Origin: Amycolatopsis sp. A133
GTDB lineage: Bacteria; Actinomycetota; Actinomycetes; Mycobacteriales; Pseudonocardiaceae
Length of the DNA stretch: 64,000 nucleotides
NCBI RefSeq assembly: GCF_031082405.1
Contig: NZ_JAVHJU010000001.1
Location: 62,001 to 126,000 of the forward strand
Direction of reading: 5' to 3'
Part shown: positions 46,881 to 55,439 of the stretch, piece by piece
How positions within the stretch are numbered: position 1 is the first letter of the stretch
Layout: the number at the start of each line of letters is the position of its first letter
The notes under the pieces: model-generated
Seen by the model: only the letters and a program-made list of their open reading frames with translations
What the model was told of the DNA's origin: nothing
Databases searched by the model: none
Translations under genes and position numbers: made by a program

Positions 46881-47904
46881 GCGGGTCTACACGCTGACCG
46901 TCGCCGACGTCGTCGTCGAGACACCGGACGCGCGGTCGGTGGTCTTCGAGATCCCGCCCGAGCACGCACCGGCGTTCGCCTACCGGGCGGGACAGTTTCT
47001 CACCCTGCGCATCCCCAGCGACCGCACCGGTTCGGTGGCGCGGTGCTATTCGCTCTCGAGCGCGCCGCACGAGGACCGCGTGCAGGTGACGGTCAAGCGG
47101 ACCGACAGCGGCTACGGGTCCAGCTGGATCTGCTCGTCCCTGAAACCGGGGATGCAGGTCGAGGTGCTGGCGCCGGCCGGGGTGTTCTGCCCGGCGTCGG
47201 TGGACGAGGACTTCCTGCTGTTCGCCGGCGGCAGCGGCATCACGCCGGTGATCGCGATCCTCAAAACGGCCCTGGAAACCGGCTCCGGCCGGGTGGTGCT
47301 GGTCTACGCGAACCGCGACGAGCGTTCGGTGATCTTCGCGGGCGAACTGGCGTCGCTGGCGAAGCGGTACGGCGACCGCCTTGTTGTCGTCCACTGGCTG
47401 GAGAGCGTCCAAGGCCTTCCCGACGTCTCGCAGCTCCGCGGGCTGGCTTCCGCGTACACGTCGTTCGAGGCGTTCCTGTGCGGACCGGCGCCGTTCATGG
47501 CGGCCGTGCGGGAAGCGCTCGGGCAGCTCGGCGTGCCCCGGGACCGGGTGCACGTCGAAAAGTTCACTTCGCTGACCGGGAACCCGTTCGAGCCCACCGA
47601 TCCGGAGCCGGTGGCCGAGTCCGGCGAAGCCCCGGCGGCGCTGACGGTGTCGCTGGACGGCTCGACGCGGACGTTGTCGTGGCCGCGGCAGCGGAAGCTC
47701 CTCGACCGGCTGCTGGACGAGGGCATGGACGCGCCGTACTCGTGCCGCGAGGGACAATGCAGCGCGTGTGCGTGCCGGGTCGTGTCGGGTGAGGTGAAGA
47801 TGCTGCACAACGAAGTCCTCGACGCCGAGGACATGGCGGACGGCATCGTGCTGGCCTGCCAGTCGCTCCCGGTCACCGACGACGTCTCGATCAGCTACGA
47901 ATAG
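46873..47904 (+). CDS. kshB: Ketosteroid hydroxylase reductase KshB
   Basis: This 343-residue class IA reductase has an FAD-binding domain (RCYSLSSAPHEDRVQV), an NADH domain (FAGGSGITPVIAIL, later FLCGPAPFM) and a C-terminal plant-type [2Fe-2S] domain (CREGQCSACACRV, then ACQSLP). It passes electrons from NADH to KshA. In M. tuberculosis kshB lies apart from kshA; here they are co-transcribed. Confidence 0.94.
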   Translation: MAERVYTLTVADVVVETPDARSVVFEIPPEHAPAFAYRAGQFLTLRIPSDRTGSVARCYSLSSAPHEDRVQVTVKRTDSGYGSSWICSSLKPGMQVEVLAPAGVFCPASVDEDFLLFAGGSGITPVIAILKTALETGSGRVVLVYANRDERSVIFAGELASLAKRYGDRLVVVHWLESVQGLPDVSQLRGLASAYTSFEAFLCGPAPFMAAVREALGQLGVPRDRVHVEKFTSLTGNPFEPTDPEPVAESGEAPAALTVSLDGSTRTLSWPRQRKLLDRLLDEGMDAPYSCREGQCSACACRVVSGEVKMLHNEVLDAEDMADGIVLACQSLPVTDDVSISYE

Positions 47905-47912
47905 GAGGCCGC

Positions 47913-48761
47913 GTGCCCATCGACGCGGGCGTCGCCATCGGCGCCGAGATCGGCGAGGTGAGCTTCGCCTGGACGTCGTCGGACGTGCTGCTGTACCACC
48001 TGGCGCTCGGTGCGGGCCCGGACGAGCTGCGGTACACCTACGAGCAGGACCTGGTGGTGCTCCCGACGTTCGCGACGGTCGCGGCGAACCTGCGCGTGTT
48101 CGACCCGCCGTCGGTGTCGTTCCCGGGCGTGGAGATCGACCTGGCGAGGGTGCTGCACGGCAAGCAGGAGATCACCCTGCACCGCCCGATCCCGGCGTCG
48201 GGGAAGGCGGTGGCGCGGTCGCGGATCGCGGACGTGTACGACAAGGGCAAGGCCGCGGTGGTGATTCAGGAAGTTTCGGTCACGTCGTCCTCGGGTGCTC
48301 CACTGTGGACGGCCCGGTCCAGCATCTTCGCGCGCGGTGAGGGCGGTTTCGGCGGCTCGCGCGGGCCTTCGGACCGGATCGACTGGCCCTCGCGTGCGCC
48401 GGACTTCGTGCTGGAGGTTCCGACGCTGCCGCAGCAGGCGCTGCTGTACCGGCTGTGCGGCGACCGGAACCCGCTGCACGCGGACCCGGCGTTCGCCCGG
48501 GCGGCGGGCTTCGAGCGGCCGATCCTGCACGGGCTGTGCACGTACGGGATCGTGGCCCGGGTGCTGGTGAACGAGTTCCTGGACGGCGACCCGGCGCGGG
48601 TGGCGTCGTTCGCGGCGAAGTTCGCCGGCGTGGTGTTCCCGGGCGAGACGCTGCGGATCCGGGTGTGGCGCGCAGACGACCGGCTGCTGGTGACGACGTC
48701 GGCGACCGAGCGCGACGACGCGCCGGTGCTGGCGGACACGGTGCTGGTGTCCACTTCCTGA
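47913..48761 (+). CDS. MaoC-type double-hotdog enoyl-CoA hydratase (Rv3538-like)
   Basis: This 282-residue protein has an N-terminal noncatalytic hotdog and a C-terminal hydratase 2 motif DRNPLHADPAFARAAGF followed by PILHGLCTYG. It hydrates 2-enoyl-CoAs, probably in steroid side-chain beta-oxidation. It follows kshB by 8 bp and corresponds in position to Rv3538, next to kstD in M. tuberculosis. Confidence 0.88.
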   Translation: MPIDAGVAIGAEIGEVSFAWTSSDVLLYHLALGAGPDELRYTYEQDLVVLPTFATVAANLRVFDPPSVSFPGVEIDLARVLHGKQEITLHRPIPASGKAVARSRIADVYDKGKAAVVIQEVSVTSSSGAPLWTARSSIFARGEGGFGGSRGPSDRIDWPSRAPDFVLEVPTLPQQALLYRLCGDRNPLHADPAFARAAGFERPILHGLCTYGIVARVLVNEFLDGDPARVASFAAKFAGVVFPGETLRIRVWRADDRLLVTTSATERDDAPVLADTVLVSTS

Positions 48762-48810
48762 GCAGTTCCGCCGGGGCCGCTACCGTGGTGGGGAGACTTC
48801 GGGAGGACGA

Positions 48811-49263
48811 ATGCCGGAATACTTCGTGGTGCGGGGAACGGTCGAGTCGGGCGACAAACGGGGCCGTGAGCTGGGCTTTCCGACGGCGAACATCGCCCTC
48901 CGGGACCAGGCGGGCTCACTCGGCGACGGCGTCTGGGCCGGCTGGGTCGGCCGGGCGGCCGGAGCCCGCATCCCGGCGGCGATCTCGGTGGGCCGCCGCC
49001 CGACGTACTACGGCGCGGACGGCTACCGCCTGCTGGAGGCCCACCTCCTGGACTTCTCGGGTGACCTGTACGGCGAGACGCTCGTGGTGTGGCTGGGCTC
49101 CCACCTGCGGGAGCAGGAGAAGTACGCCTCGGCGGAGGACCTGATCACGGCGTTGAAGAGCGACATCGCGGCGGCGGCCCAGTGGACGGCGGCGCACCCG
49201 GCGGCTTCGCTCCCGGAGCCGGGCGAGAGCGCGCTGGGCGAAGTGCGGCGGATCGCGGGCTGA
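48811..49263 (+). CDS. Stand-alone riboflavin kinase
   Basis: This 150-residue protein matches only the riboflavin kinase half of bacterial RibF: RGRELGFPTANIAL (the PTAN motif) and EAHLLDFSGDLYGETLVVWL. The N-terminal FMN adenylyltransferase half is absent and no frame for it precedes the ATG, which has GGAGG upstream. It would make FMN but not FAD. It follows a flavoprotein-rich operon, so FMN supply is a plausible role. Confidence 0.85.
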   Translation: MPEYFVVRGTVESGDKRGRELGFPTANIALRDQAGSLGDGVWAGWVGRAAGARIPAAISVGRRPTYYGADGYRLLEAHLLDFSGDLYGETLVVWLGSHLREQEKYASAEDLITALKSDIAAAAQWTAAHPAASLPEPGESALGEVRRIAG

Positions 49264-49266
49264 GGT

Positions 49267-49335
49267 CTGCCGCGGCCCGTCGTGAGTGTTTAGGCGGGTT
49301 CTAACCCGCCTAAACACTCACGACCAGTGCGGCAG
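49267..49335. terminator. Nested palindrome, GTCGTGAGTG family copy 3
   Basis: Perfect 22-bp arms (49279-49300, 49303-49324) around CT are enclosed by CTGCCGC and GCGGCAG. Relative to copy 1 two bases of the left arm differ, and the complementary two of the right arm differ with them. It begins right after the riboflavin kinase stop codon, at a convergent gene end. Confidence 0.8.
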
Positions 49336-49393
49336 GAGCAGCTGGGTTCGCGACCGCTGCTCTGCCCCCACCCCACCGGCCGGCGAATCCGAG

Positions 49394-49448
49394 GGTCGCG
49401 AATGACTCATTCGGGACCGCCGAGGTCCCGAATGAGTCATTCGCGACC
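49394..49448. repeat. 55-bp palindrome, GGTCGCGAATGA type
   Basis: Perfect 25-bp arms (49394-49418 and 49424-49448) surround GCCGA. The arms hold an inner GAATGACTCATTC self-complementary core. It ends 15 bp before the stop codon of the convergent DUF5134 gene, so this gap has two unrelated long palindromes. Confidence 0.8.
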
Positions 49449-49462
49449 TTCGGACTGACCCC

Positions 49463-50023
49463 TCACAGGGCCGAGGCCAGCAGCATGTAGCCCATCCCGG
49501 CGCCCATCACCGTCCGGCACACCGCCCGCGAAGCGTGCCCGGAGCCGGCGACCGCTCGGGAGCCGGCGACCGCCGAGCCCCGCACCGCCAGCACCCCCGA
49601 CCAAGCCGCGTCCGCCACGAAGTACCCCGCCGCCACCACGGCCACCAGCGGCAACGCCACCCGCGCCTCCATCGCCGACATCGTCAGCCACGGCCCGTGG
49701 TCCATTCCGCCGTGGGGCATCGCCGTGACCATGTACAACATCGCCGCCGCCGAGAGTGCGTGGTGGGCACACGTCCTGCTTCGCCACCACGCCACCGCGA
49801 ACCAGCCCGTCGTCAGGACCAGCACCGCCTGCCAGCCCGCCGCCGGGATCGGGCCGCCGACCGGCGAAAACATCGCCACCATCGCCACCACCAGCAGGAG
49901 CTCCGCCAGGTCGCCGTGGCGGACGCCGTGGCCGAGCTGCGTGTAGTCGAGGCGGGCGAGCCGCAGCACGCACGGCAGCACCAGCACCGCGAACACCGCC
50001 GTGAGCGCCCAGTCGACCGCCAT
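49463..50023 (-). CDS. DUF5134-type polytopic membrane protein
   Basis: The product (186 residues) has about five transmembrane segments and histidine-rich loops (CAHHALSAAAMLYMVTAMPHGGMDHG), a pattern of the actinobacterial DUF5134 family; the histidines could bind a metal. The ATG at 50023 has GTGAGG 5 nt upstream. The function is unknown. Confidence 0.75.
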   Translation of the reverse strand: MAVDWALTAVFAVLVLPCVLRLARLDYTQLGHGVRHGDLAELLLVVAMVAMFSPVGGPIPAAGWQAVLVLTTGWFAVAWWRSRTCAHHALSAAAMLYMVTAMPHGGMDHGPWLTMSAMEARVALPLVAVVAAGYFVADAAWSGVLAVRGSAVAGSRAVAGSGHASRAVCRTVMGAGMGYMLLASAL

Positions 50024-50103
50024 CGGCCTCACTCTCCGTCGTGGGTGGTGTCTCCACCGTGACACCCACGTCGGCCGGGCACCAGCCGTCATTGAGGTGA
50101 CAC

Positions 50104-51273
50104 TCAGTCACCCGTCAGGATGAGTCCGCTGGTGGGCACGCCCGTGCCCGCCGTGACCAGCACCCGCGACGCGCCCGCCACCTGGTTGACGGCCGTCCCG
50201 CGGACCTGGCGGACACCTTCCGCGATGCCGTTCATGCCGTGGATGTAGGCCTCGCCGAGCTGGCCGCCGTGCGGGTTGAGCGGCAACGCGCCGTCGAGCT
50301 CCAGCGCTCCGCCGGCGATGAAGTCCTTCGCCTCGCCACGGCCGCAGAAACCCAGTTCCTCCAGCTGCATCAGCACGTACGGCGTGAAGTGGTCGTAGAG
50401 CACCGCGACGTCCACATCGGACGGTCCGAGGCCGGACTGCGCCCACAGCTGCCTGCCCACGACGCCCATCTCCGGCAGGGCCGCCAGGTCGTCGCGGTAG
50501 TAGCTGGTCATCACGTACTGGCCCGGCCCGCTCCCCTGCGCCGCCGCCGCGATCACCGCCGGCGGACGGGCCAGGTCGCGCGCCCGCTCGACACTGGTGA
50601 CCACCAGCGCGACCCCGCCGTCGCTCTCCTGGCAGCAGTCGAGCAGGTGCAGCGGCTCGGCCACCCAGCGTGACGCCTGATGCTCTTCCAGGGTGATGGG
50701 CCGCTCGTGGAACCACGCGTTCGGGTTGCTCGCCGCGTGCTTGCGGTCAACCACCGCGATGCGCCCGAAGTCCTCGCTCGTCGCGCCGTAGTCGTGCAAG
50801 TACCGCTGCGCGACCATGGCCACCGTCGCGGCCGGGGTCGCGATGCCCATCGGGTAGTGGAACGCGTTGTCCACGCCCGAAGAGTTGACCTGACCGGCCG
50901 CCGCGGACGACACCTGGCCGAAGCGGTGCCCGGACCGCTCGTTGAACGCCCGGTACGCGACGACGACGTCCGCGACGCCGGTCGCCACCGCCATCGCGGC
51001 CTGCTGCACGGTCGCCGCCGCGGCACCGCCGCCGTAGTGGATCCGGCTGAAGAACTTCAGTTCGGGGATCCCCAGTTCGCGGGCCACCGCGATCTCGGCG
51101 TTGCCGTCCATCGTGAACGACACCAGGCCGTCCACATCGGACGCCGTCAGCCCCGCATCGGCCAGCGCGTGCGAGATGCATTCGGCCGCCAGCCGCAGTT
51201 CACTGCGCCCGGAGTCCTTCGAAAACTCCGTCGCGCCGATCCCGGCGATGGCCGCCTTGCCCGGGAGCGTCAC
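50104..51273 (-). CDS. ltp2: Steroid side-chain aldolase Ltp2
   Basis: This 389-residue thiolase-like lipid-transfer protein has AIAGIGATEFSKDSGRS at the start and SDGGVALVVTS, YDHFTPYVLMQLE and NPHGGQLGEAYIHGMNG typical of the SCP2-thiolase group. Ltp2 acts with the DUF35 domain of ChsH2 to cleave 17-hydroxy-3-oxo-pregnene-carboxyl-CoA into androstadienedione and propionyl-CoA. The GTG start overlaps chsH1. Confidence 0.93.
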   Translation of the reverse strand: MTLPGKAAIAGIGATEFSKDSGRSELRLAAECISHALADAGLTASDVDGLVSFTMDGNAEIAVARELGIPELKFFSRIHYGGGAAAATVQQAAMAVATGVADVVVAYRAFNERSGHRFGQVSSAAAGQVNSSGVDNAFHYPMGIATPAATVAMVAQRYLHDYGATSEDFGRIAVVDRKHAASNPNAWFHERPITLEEHQASRWVAEPLHLLDCCQESDGGVALVVTSVERARDLARPPAVIAAAAQGSGPGQYVMTSYYRDDLAALPEMGVVGRQLWAQSGLGPSDVDVAVLYDHFTPYVLMQLEELGFCGRGEAKDFIAGGALELDGALPLNPHGGQLGEAYIHGMNGIAEGVRQVRGTAVNQVAGASRVLVTAGTGVPTSGLILTGD

Positions 51274-51656
51274 GGCAGGGTCACCTCCACGGTGCCGGCG
51301 ACGTGCTCGCCGAGACTGTCCACACCGGACACCGAGACGACGGCATCGCGGCCCGTGCAGGAGACCACGCGCCCGGTGAACGTCAGCGTGTCGTAGGCGT
51401 AGCACGGCACGCCGAGCCGGATCTTGATCGACCGGATCAGCGCCTCCGGCCCGGCCCACTCCGAGACGAACCGCTGAACGAGGCCGGTGTCGGTGAGGAT
51501 GTTGAGGAAGATGTCCTTCGAGCCGCGGGCCACGGCCGAGTCGCGGTCGTGGTGGACGTCCTGGAAGTCGCGGGTGGCCAGCGCCGTGCTGACGACGAAC
51601 GTCGGCGTCGCCTCGATCGTCAGCGGCGGCAGCTCGGTCCCTTCGGCGACGGTCAT
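51270..51656 (-). CDS. chsH1: MaoC hydratase subunit ChsH1
   Basis: This 128-residue single-hotdog protein has the catalytic segment TRDFQDVHHDRDSA and KDIFLNILTDTG. It pairs with ChsH2 to hydrate 3-oxo-4,17-pregnadiene-20-carboxyl-CoA. Overlaps of 4 bp on both sides place it in the chsE1-E2-H2-H1-ltp2 operon. Confidence 0.93.
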   Translation of the reverse strand: MTVAEGTELPPLTIEATPTFVVSTALATRDFQDVHHDRDSAVARGSKDIFLNILTDTGLVQRFVSEWAGPEALIRSIKIRLGVPCYAYDTLTFTGRVVSCTGRDAVVSVSGVDSLGEHVAGTVEVTLP

Positions 51657-52570
51657 CGGGCCACCTTCCACGCGGGCAGGGTCAGGTCGTCGTCCACCTC
51701 GACGAACGCCGCGACCACCGGCAGTCCGATGTGGACCTCGTCCGGGGACGCGTCCAGCAGCTCGGCCATGACGCGGACCCCTTCTTCCAGCTCCACCAGG
51801 GCCACCACGACCGGGAGCTCCTTGCCCGGCACCGGCGGGTGGTGGTGCACGACGTAGGAGTACACGGTCCCCCGGCCGCTGGCGACGACGTAGTCGGGCT
51901 TGGTGTCCAGCGAGCCGTCGGGCGGCATCGGCCCCGGCGGGTGCCGCAGCGTCTCGCCCCACCGCTGGATCCGCAGCTCGCCCTCGCGAAGACCGTCCCA
52001 GAAGAACTCGGTGTCCCGGCTGATCACCGGCCGGAGCACCGGTGACGGCGGTGCCGTCGTTGGCTTCGGGGCCGGCGGCCGGAACTTGAGCACCCGGAAC
52101 ATCATCTCCGCCACGGCTTCGTCCCCGACGTACCAGGTCATCCGCGTGGTGACGAACCACCCCTCGCCGAGCGCGGTCCGTTTCGGACCGGCGACGTCCT
52201 CCAGCCGCGTCCGCGCCTCGACCTGTTCACCGGGCCGCAGGTAGCGGTGGTAGGTCTGCTCGGAGTTCGTCGCGACGACCGAGGTGAACCCGGCATCGTC
52301 GAGCAGCTCCATCATCAGGCCGAGCGGGTCGTCGGAGCCGCGCGGGACGTTCAGGCCGCCCATCGTCCACACCTGCGCCATCGCGGGCGGCGCGACCAGT
52401 CCCCTGTGGACGCTCGCCGCGGCGAACTCCGGGTCGGTGTAGACGGGGTTGCGGTCCCCGATCGCCTCGACCCAGTTGTTGACCATGGCCTGGTTGACGG
52501 GGTCGCGCGCCGGGCGCGGCGCGCATTCCCCGCGCGCGGCGATCTCCGCGGCCGCCTCTTTGATGGTCAT
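51653..52570 (-). CDS. chsH2: MaoC/DUF35 subunit ChsH2
   Basis: The encoded 305-residue protein combines an N-terminal MaoC-like hotdog (VEAIGDRNPVYTDPEFA) and a C-terminal DUF35 OB-fold (FWDGLREGELRIQRW, later GTVYSYVVHHHPPVPG). The first half forms the hydratase with ChsH1; the DUF35 half activates Ltp2. The zinc-ribbon cysteines usual in DUF35 are not seen. Confidence 0.92.
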   Translation of the reverse strand: MTIKEAAAEIAARGECAPRPARDPVNQAMVNNWVEAIGDRNPVYTDPEFAAASVHRGLVAPPAMAQVWTMGGLNVPRGSDDPLGLMMELLDDAGFTSVVATNSEQTYHRYLRPGEQVEARTRLEDVAGPKRTALGEGWFVTTRMTWYVGDEAVAEMMFRVLKFRPPAPKPTTAPPSPVLRPVISRDTEFFWDGLREGELRIQRWGETLRHPPGPMPPDGSLDTKPDYVVASGRGTVYSYVVHHHPPVPGKELPVVVALVELEEGVRVMAELLDASPDEVHIGLPVVAAFVEVDDDLTLPAWKVAR

Positions 52571-53721
52571 CGTGGCACCCTCGGCAGGCCCAGGCCGATC
52601 GACGCGATCAGCTCCCGTTGGATTTCGCTGACGCCTCCGCCGAACGTCAGCACGATGTTGCGCTTCGCCGAGACGTCCAGCCATCCGGCCAGCTCGGCGG
52701 TGTCCGGATCGGCCAGGTCGCCGTGGCGGGCGACGATCTCCTCGAGGTTCCGGCCGATCCGCTGGATGGCCTCGGAGCTGAACACCTTGGTCGCCGACGC
52801 GTCGGCCACGCCCACCGGCGCGCTCGCCGACGAGACCGCGACCTGCCAGTTCAGCAGTTCGTTAACGCGCGTCACGGCCAGCGCTTCGGCGAGCACGGCC
52901 CGCACGTCGGCGAGGTCCAGCAGGCCGTGGGCGGCCGCCCAGGCGCGCACGCGGTCGTACAGCCCGCCGATCCGCCCGGCCGGCCCGAGCATGACACGCT
53001 CGTGGTTGAGTTGCGTGGTGATCAGCCGCCAGCCCGCGTTTTCCTGTCCCACCAAGCGGTTCGCCGGAACGCGGACGTCCGAATAGTACGTCGCATTGAC
53101 GTGGTGGGCGCCGTCGCAGGTGATGATCGGCGTCCACGAGTAGCCGGGGTCGCTCGTGTCGACGACGAGAATCGAGATGCCCTTGTGCTTCGGTGCGTCG
53201 GGCGCGGTCCGCACGGCCAGCCAGATGTAGTCGGCGTCGTGCCCGCCGGTGGTGAAGATCTTCTGGCCGTTGACGACGTAGGAGTCGCCGTCGCGCACCG
53301 CGGTCGTCCGCAGCGACGCGAGGTCCGTGCCCGCTTCCGGTTCGGTGTAGCCGATCGCGAAGTGGATCTCGCCGGCCAGGATCTTCGGGAGGAAGAAGGC
53401 TTTCTGCTCGTCCGTGCCGAATTCCTGCAGTGTCGGCCCGACCGTCTGCAGCGTGACCGACGGCAGCTGGACGTCGGCGCGCGCGGCCTCGTCGACGAAC
53501 AGGTGCTGTTCGACCCCGCCGAACCCCTGCCCGCCGTACTCGGCCGGCCAGCCGACGCCGAGCCGGCCGTCGCGGCCCATCCGGCAGACGATCTCGCGGA
53601 ACACCGGCCCGTGCCGCTCGCGCCGCATCGCCCGGCGTTCTTCGGGACTGATCAGCCCCGCGAAGTACTCGCGCAGCTCGGCACGCAGCTCCCGTTGCGC
53701 CGCGGTCAGTTCGACGTGCAT
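52567..53721 (-). CDS. chsE2: Acyl-CoA dehydrogenase ChsE2 (FadE29)
   Basis: This 384-residue acyl-CoA dehydrogenase subunit has IGYTEPEAGTDLASLRT and NGQKIFTTGGHDADYIW. It forms an alpha2beta2 enzyme with ChsE1 that dehydrogenates the three-carbon steroid side chain CoA ester. It starts 4 bp after chsE1 and overlaps chsH2. Confidence 0.93.
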   Translation of the reverse strand: MHVELTAAQRELRAELREYFAGLISPEERRAMRRERHGPVFREIVCRMGRDGRLGVGWPAEYGGQGFGGVEQHLFVDEAARADVQLPSVTLQTVGPTLQEFGTDEQKAFFLPKILAGEIHFAIGYTEPEAGTDLASLRTTAVRDGDSYVVNGQKIFTTGGHDADYIWLAVRTAPDAPKHKGISILVVDTSDPGYSWTPIITCDGAHHVNATYYSDVRVPANRLVGQENAGWRLITTQLNHERVMLGPAGRIGGLYDRVRAWAAAHGLLDLADVRAVLAEALAVTRVNELLNWQVAVSSASAPVGVADASATKVFSSEAIQRIGRNLEEIVARHGDLADPDTAELAGWLDVSAKRNIVLTFGGGVSEIQRELIASIGLGLPRVPR

Positions 53722-53725
53722 CCGC

Positions 53726-54775
53726 TCACCCCGCCACTCGTTCGCCGAGCCGGCCGAGCCGGTGCGCGGCCCCGCCGAGCGTCCGGCCCAGATCCTTGAC
53801 CGCCGACGAATACCGGTGCAGCGGGTAGGTTTCGTCGACGCCGACGCCGCCGTGCAGGTGGTGGCAGGTCGCCAGCGCTTCCGGTGCCTGCGAGGCGAAC
53901 CAGTAGGCGGCGACGTCCAGTTCGGCGTCCGCGTCGCGCCCCGAAGCCAGCCGCCACACCGCGGACGTCACGGCGAGGTGCACGGTCCGCGCGGCCACGT
54001 AGACGTCGGCGATCTGGCCCGCCACCGCCTGGAACGTCGCCAGCGGCCGGCCGAACTGGGTGCGCTCGCCGACGTGCTGCACGGTCAGCGCCAGCGCGCC
54101 GGCCAGGAGCCCGTCGCCCAGCGCCAGTGCGCCGGCGAGGGCGAACCGGTGCAGCGCCGCGACCGCGCCGCGGTCGAACAGGAGGTCCGTTTCCCCGACG
54201 GCGACGTCGTCGAGCCGGACGGTGTACTCCGGTGTCCCGGCCGAGGTGGGCGTCGGGACGAGCGTGACGCCGTCGGCGTGCGGGTCGACCAGGTAGACGG
54301 CGGTGCCCTGCGCGGTGGTCACCGGCGTGAGGATCCGGGTGGCTTCGGCGGCGTACGGGACCGCGGTCTTGACGCCGCTGAGCAGCCACTTCCCGTCCCC
54401 GGCCCGTGCGATCGCGGCGGGCGCGGCGGCCAGCGGCGCGGACGGCTCGTGCAGGGCCGCCGTGAGCAGCGCTTCCCCGGCCGCGATCGGCGGCAGGTAC
54501 CGCGCGCGCTGGGCGGGGGTGCCGAGCGACTCGATCGGCAGGACGCCGAGAGCGAGCGCGGCGTACGCGGGCACCGGCGCGGCGGCCCGGCCGGCCTCGG
54601 TCAGGACCTGCGCGACCTCGGCGACGCCCAGGCCGTCGCCTTCCAGCTCCGGGGGCAGCGCCAGGGCGAGCAGGCCCGCCGAGGCGAGCGCGCGCCAGGG
54701 ATCGCCGGGCGATCCGAGCACTTTCGCGGCGAGGGCGGCGATCTCGGTCTGCGTATCGTCAAGGGCGAAGTCCAC
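53726..54775 (-). CDS. chsE1: Acyl-CoA dehydrogenase ChsE1 (FadE28)
   Basis: The product is a 349-residue shorter acyl-CoA dehydrogenase subunit with a reduced N-terminal domain, RTQFGRPLATFQAVAGQIADV and CHHLHGGVGVDETYPLHRY. It partners ChsE2. The GTG at 54775 has GGAGGA 5 nt upstream. It is the first gene of the operon; a KstR-type site lies 28 bp upstream. In M. tuberculosis cyp125 precedes this gene, but here it does not. Confidence 0.92.
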   Translation of the reverse strand: MDFALDDTQTEIAALAAKVLGSPGDPWRALASAGLLALALPPELEGDGLGVAEVAQVLTEAGRAAAPVPAYAALALGVLPIESLGTPAQRARYLPPIAAGEALLTAALHEPSAPLAAAPAAIARAGDGKWLLSGVKTAVPYAAEATRILTPVTTAQGTAVYLVDPHADGVTLVPTPTSAGTPEYTVRLDDVAVGETDLLFDRGAVAALHRFALAGALALGDGLLAGALALTVQHVGERTQFGRPLATFQAVAGQIADVYVAARTVHLAVTSAVWRLASGRDADAELDVAAYWFASQAPEALATCHHLHGGVGVDETYPLHRYSSAVKDLGRTLGGAAHRLGRLGERVAG

Positions 54776-54802
54776 GCCTGTCCTCCGGATCGGGCGCAAT
54801 AG

Positions 54803-54816
54803 TGAAACCTGTTCTA
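54803..54816 (-). promoter_or_regulatory. KstR-type operator for chsE1 operon
   Basis: TGAAACCTGTTCTA is a full match to TNNAACNNGTTNNA, 28 bp upstream of chsE1. Confidence 0.7.
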
Positions 54817-54890
54817 GTCTTATCCGGAAAGGGGCGGCACGGCAACCCCGGAAGGGGTATCGCCCGGGTGACCGGTGCCGCACGTCGAAC

Positions 54891-54904
54891 CAGAACGTGT
54901 TACT
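54891..54904 (+). promoter_or_regulatory. KstR-like operator for the ddn-like gene
   Basis: CAGAACGTGTTACT keeps the AAC-NN-GTT core but not the outer T and A. It lies 40 bp upstream of the F420 enzyme gene in the divergent region with chsE1. Confidence 0.45.
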
Positions 54905-54944
54905 GGCCTCGTGGCGCGCTCTCTCTCCGAGGAAGGACCCCGCG

Positions 54945-55439
54945 ATGGGACGCTTCAGCCTGCCCGAGCAGAAGCCCGGCGGCCTGGATTCGCCGGTGAC
55001 CGCCCAGGTCATAAAGTACGCGGCGAAGGCGCAGGTGGCGGTCTTCCGGCTGACCGGCGGCCGCGTCGGCAGCACGTGGCGGATCGGGGCCGGGTTCCGC
55101 AAGCCGGTGCCGACGCTGCTGCTGGACCACCGCGGCCGCAAGTCCGGACGGCTGTTCACCACCCCGCTGCTGTACCTGCGCTCCGGTGAGGACGTCGTCA
55201 TCGTCGGATCCCAGGGCGGGCTGCCCCGGCACCCGCAGTGGTACCGCAACCTGCTGGCGCACCCCGAAACCCGCATCCACCTGAAGGGCCGTCGCGGCGT
55301 CCCGGTCACGGCGCGGGTCGCCGGGCCCTCGGAGCGCGCCGAACTGTGGCCGCGGCTGGTCGAGCTGTACGCGGACTTCGCGAAGTACCAGGCCTGGACC
55401 GAGCGCGAGATCCCGGTCGTGGTGCTCAGCCCCCGCTAG
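54945..55439 (+). CDS. Ddn-like F420-dependent nitroreductase/quinone reductase
   Basis: The encoded 164-residue split-barrel protein of the deazaflavin-dependent nitroreductase family has LLLDHRGRKSGRLFTTPLLYL, GSQGGLPRHPQWYRNLLAHP and YADFAKYQAWTEREIPVVVL. It resembles Rv3547 (Ddn), which lies next to the same genes in M. tuberculosis. It likely reduces quinones with F420H2 at the membrane. Its end overlaps the convergent wax-ester synthase by 14 bp. Confidence 0.9.
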   Translation: MGRFSLPEQKPGGLDSPVTAQVIKYAAKAQVAVFRLTGGRVGSTWRIGAGFRKPVPTLLLDHRGRKSGRLFTTPLLYLRSGEDVVIVGSQGGLPRHPQWYRNLLAHPETRIHLKGRRGVPVTARVAGPSERAELWPRLVELYADFAKYQAWTEREIPVVVLSPR

